Assembly: GCA_027032855.1 (NCBI GenBank)
Contig: JALVLX010000014.1
Location: 1-6,221, forward strand
Reading direction: 5' to 3'
Length of the DNA stretch: 6,221 bases
Source: Flavobacteriales bacterium
GTDB lineage: Bacteria; Bacteroidota; Bacteroidia; Flavobacteriales; Flavobacteriaceae
Positions 4,191-6,221 of the stretch are shown here, piece after piece. The first letter of the stretch is position 1. Each line of letters begins with the position of its first letter. Both the position numbers and the translations under genes were made by a program. Under the pieces are notes generated by a model. The model was not told the DNA's origin and did not search any database. It saw only the letters and a list, made by a program, of their open reading frames with translations.

Positions 4191-6221
4191 AAAAATGCGT
4201 TACCAACTGAATTTTAAAATTCCGTCCCGGCGCACTGACGGCCGATGCAAATTCTCTGTAATGAATATCAAATATATTTTCCACACCCAAATTGATGGAA
4301 ATATCCTGATTGACGTGATAGGTCGCATACCAGTTTAACACATGCCACTGCGGAAAACCTACGTATTCACCCGTTACCGGATCAACCGGCGACTCTTCAA
4401 TATTGTCCACCCCACCAATCACATCGTATTCTTCAACCGGTTTTTCCAACATAAAACTGTACTGGAGTGCCGTTTCAAAATTAACAAATTTGTACGTCAG
4501 TTTTGCATTTCCGTACAAAGGCGGAATGGACGGCAACGGACGTTGTTTATCCAGCATTCTGCCTTTGGTATAAAATACGCCACCGTCTAAACCGAAATGC
4601 TTATTAAACCTGCCTTCCAAAGTCAATGAGCCACCATAGATTTCGGCATCTCCCGCATTGACATTGGCATAGGTTTCTGCCGGTTCGCCATCATAGTTTA
4701 TGGTAGTTTGACCGGGGGTTAGCTCAAACTTATCGCGGGCAATATAATTGTACAAATACGAATAATAGGCATCAAGCGAAATATTGAATTTTTTATGATT
4801 GAAAAAACGGGTAATCGCAATCTCTCCGTTATACGCATATTCGGGTTTCAGATAAATATTCGGCACAGTGACTTTACCTTTCTTTTCCCGGATTTTACCG
4901 ATATCATCAACATTAGGCGACCGAAAACCGGATGATGCTAAAGCATTGATTTTCCAATTTTCAGGCGTAAAAATATAACTGATATCACCCGTAAAGGCAA
5001 AATTTGCCAATTCGTTGATGTTAAATGGCAAAGTAATAAAAGTATTGTCTTTCCAGATGACGCTTACATAAGTCTGTGTAAAGCGCATACCGGCATTAAA
5101 ACTGGATTTATCACTGACAATAAATTTGTAATTGCCATAAGCGGCAAAACTGGAATAATGACTGCCACCATCCGGATAACGTGTCGGGACAGGCGGTCCG
5201 GGAGCATAACCTGTTATGTCATTGCTGTTGTGTATCAGCTTTTTACTGTAAGCTTTTGATTTGACTTCGTTATAAGTTGTTTCCAAACCGTAAGACAGAA
5301 TTCTACGGTTTGTAAAATGCGTATTAAAATCGGCATTGAAAGAATACACTTTTACATTTTCCTCTTTGTAACGGCGAATATCACTGCCAAATTTACGCGA
5401 AATCCGGCTTTCGTCCAAATCTTGATAAGCTAAAATAATCCGTGCTTTTTTGAGCCATTTGGTATCAAAATGCAAATTGAGTTGTGGCGAAATCAACAAA
5501 CGTTTTGAAGGTCCGTAGCGCCATTCGGCAAATTTTAAGTGACCGTTTTTGTACTCGTTCAGTTTATCAAAGCGATTGATTTCGGAATTCATATTCAGCT
5601 GCGTTTCTAAAATTAATTCATTGTCTTTTTTGCCCAATGCAACAACTGTTTTGTTAAAAAAATCATTCTGTTTAAAGCCGGTATTGGGTTGTAAATTTTT
5701 ATCGGGATTTTCTGTTTCCTGATCCGTGTAGTAATTTTCCGAATTAACCGAATACAAAGGCACTACACCCCAGTTGTCATAACCATGCAAACGTTTGCTA
5801 CCCATCTTTATATCCCCAAAATCGTTGACAGACAAAGCAAAAGTAGTAGCCCAACGCGGAAAACTAACGTCAGTGCTAAAATTAAATGATGTTTCTTGAG
5901 TTGCAGTCGTAAAACGGGCAATGGCACCCCCTGACAATTTTTTATGATTATTAATAATCGGAGTTTTGGTATAAAAATTAATCACACCACCCAGTGCATC
6001 AGAACCATAGATAGCAGAAGGTCCGTATATAATTTCGGTTCTATCCAAATTTAAAGGGTTGATAGTAATAGCCGTATGCAGGTGTCCGGTTCTGGAAATC
6101 GCATTGTTGAGCCGGATGCCGTCAATAACCAACAAAACTCTGTTGGCTTCCAAGCCTCTGATTACCGGACTACCGGCACCACCTTGTGTTTTTTGCACAA
6201 CGATATTTCCGGCATCTTCCA
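4189..6221 (-). CDS. TonB-dependent outer-membrane receptor (5'-partial), hemoglobin/transferrin-receptor-like
   Basis: This is an outer-membrane beta-barrel transporter powered by TonB-ExbBD. The frame is open to the window edge and gives 676 residues. The signal peptide, TonB box and start of the plug are missing. The GTG at 6198 is an internal Val codon in the plug, not a start. Counting from the first full codon, plug motifs are GGAGSPVIRGLEANRVLLV (13-31), IDGIRLNNA and IYGSDALGGVINF (70-82), which closes the plug. The rest is aromatic-rich amphipathic barrel, with FRSP (432-435) and LKPE (457-460) where many heme receptors have FRAP and NPxL boxes. The end, NIFDIHYREF, APGRNF and a terminal Phe, is the usual barrel-closing signature. 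These motifs resemble the hemoglobin/transferrin/lactoferrin and related Bacteroidota receptors. The ligand is undetermined: no His lies between the FRSP and LKPE boxes, so heme is not established. Translation ends in a double TAG TAG inside a heptamer repeat. Confidence 0.95.
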   Translation of the reverse strand, partial: EDAGNIVVQKTQGGAGSPVIRGLEANRVLLVIDGIRLNNAISRTGHLHTAITINPLNLDRTEIIYGPSAIYGSDALGGVINFYTKTPIINNHKKLSGGAIARFTTATQETSFNFSTDVSFPRWATTFALSVNDFGDIKMGSKRLHGYDNWGVVPLYSVNSENYYTDQETENPDKNLQPNTGFKQNDFFNKTVVALGKKDNELILETQLNMNSEINRFDKLNEYKNGHLKFAEWRYGPSKRLLISPQLNLHFDTKWLKKARIILAYQDLDESRISRKFGSDIRRYKEENVKVYSFNADFNTHFTNRRILSYGLETTYNEVKSKAYSKKLIHNSNDITGYAPGPPVPTRYPDGGSHYSSFAAYGNYKFIVSDKSSFNAGMRFTQTYVSVIWKDNTFITLPFNINELANFAFTGDISYIFTPENWKINALASSGFRSPNVDDIGKIREKKGKVTVPNIYLKPEYAYNGEIAITRFFNHKKFNISLDAYYSYLYNYIARDKFELTPGQTTINYDGEPAETYANVNAGDAEIYGGSLTLEGRFNKHFGLDGGVFYTKGRMLDKQRPLPSIPPLYGNAKLTYKFVNFETALQYSFMLEKPVEEYDVIGGVDNIEESPVDPVTGEYVGFPQWHVLNWYATYHVNQDISINLGVENIFDIHYREFASAVSAPGRNFKIQLVTHF

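Noticed and set aside
4189..6198. Receptor read as complete from GTG 6198
   Set aside because: The codon lies within the plug domain, and the frame continues with plug-like sequence (EDAGNIV) to the window edge. Signal peptide and TonB box are absent, so it is a truncated view.
1..6221. An undescribed defence, mobile or RNA-based system
   Set aside because: All five genes belong to well-known families, and the remaining sequence is one 201-bp repeat-rich gap. Nothing supports a new system beyond the repeat mosaic.

Overview
The window reads as chromosomal DNA of a Bacteroidota (Bacteroidetes) bacterium. The evidence is AT-rich coding sequence, start codons without Shine-Dalgarno sequences but with AT-rich leaders, a LytTR-type response regulator, a MurF with the short N-terminus I recall from this phylum, a large TonB-dependent receptor, and one candidate promoter of the Bacteroidetes TAnnTTTG type. 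This placement comes from recalled family features, not a database search. The order Bacteroidales or a close relative is plausible but cannot be fixed from here.

Layout. Positions 1-674 (+) hold the 3' part of a LytTR response regulator whose first residues lie before the window. Everything else is on the minus strand, listed in the direction of transcription. First is a TonB-dependent outer-membrane receptor (6221 down to 4189), whose N-terminus is cut by the window end. Next is a 201-bp gap (4188-3988). Then comes a tight three-gene cluster: fbp (class I fructose-1,6-bisphosphatase, 3987-2971), murF (2990-1701, overlapping fbp by 20 bp) and a family 9 glycosyltransferase (1688-657, 12 bp after murF). 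The glycosyltransferase and the response regulator converge and overlap tail to tail by 18 bp.

How the genes fit together. fbp, murF and the glycosyltransferase are probably co-transcribed. They link sugar-phosphate supply (fructose 6-phosphate, precursor of UDP-GlcNAc and other nucleotide sugars), the last cytoplasmic step of peptidoglycan stem-peptide assembly, and transfer of a sugar to a surface glycan. A common cell-envelope theme is reasonable but inferred. The receptor is probably a separate unit. A TACGTTTG element in the gap could drive fbp-murF-glycosyltransferase.

No new defence, mobile or RNA system is visible. The most unusual stretch is the 201-bp gap. It is almost wholly built of unrelated short repeats: ATAACCA-type heptamers, a 14-bp repeat, AATTGAGAAT-type decamers, a CGTTGCGTGCAACG palindrome, and a 7-bp tandem array that runs into the receptor's stop codon. 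There is no gene-free stretch longer than 300 bases, and I see no tRNA, rRNA, CRISPR array, insertion sequence or riboswitch.
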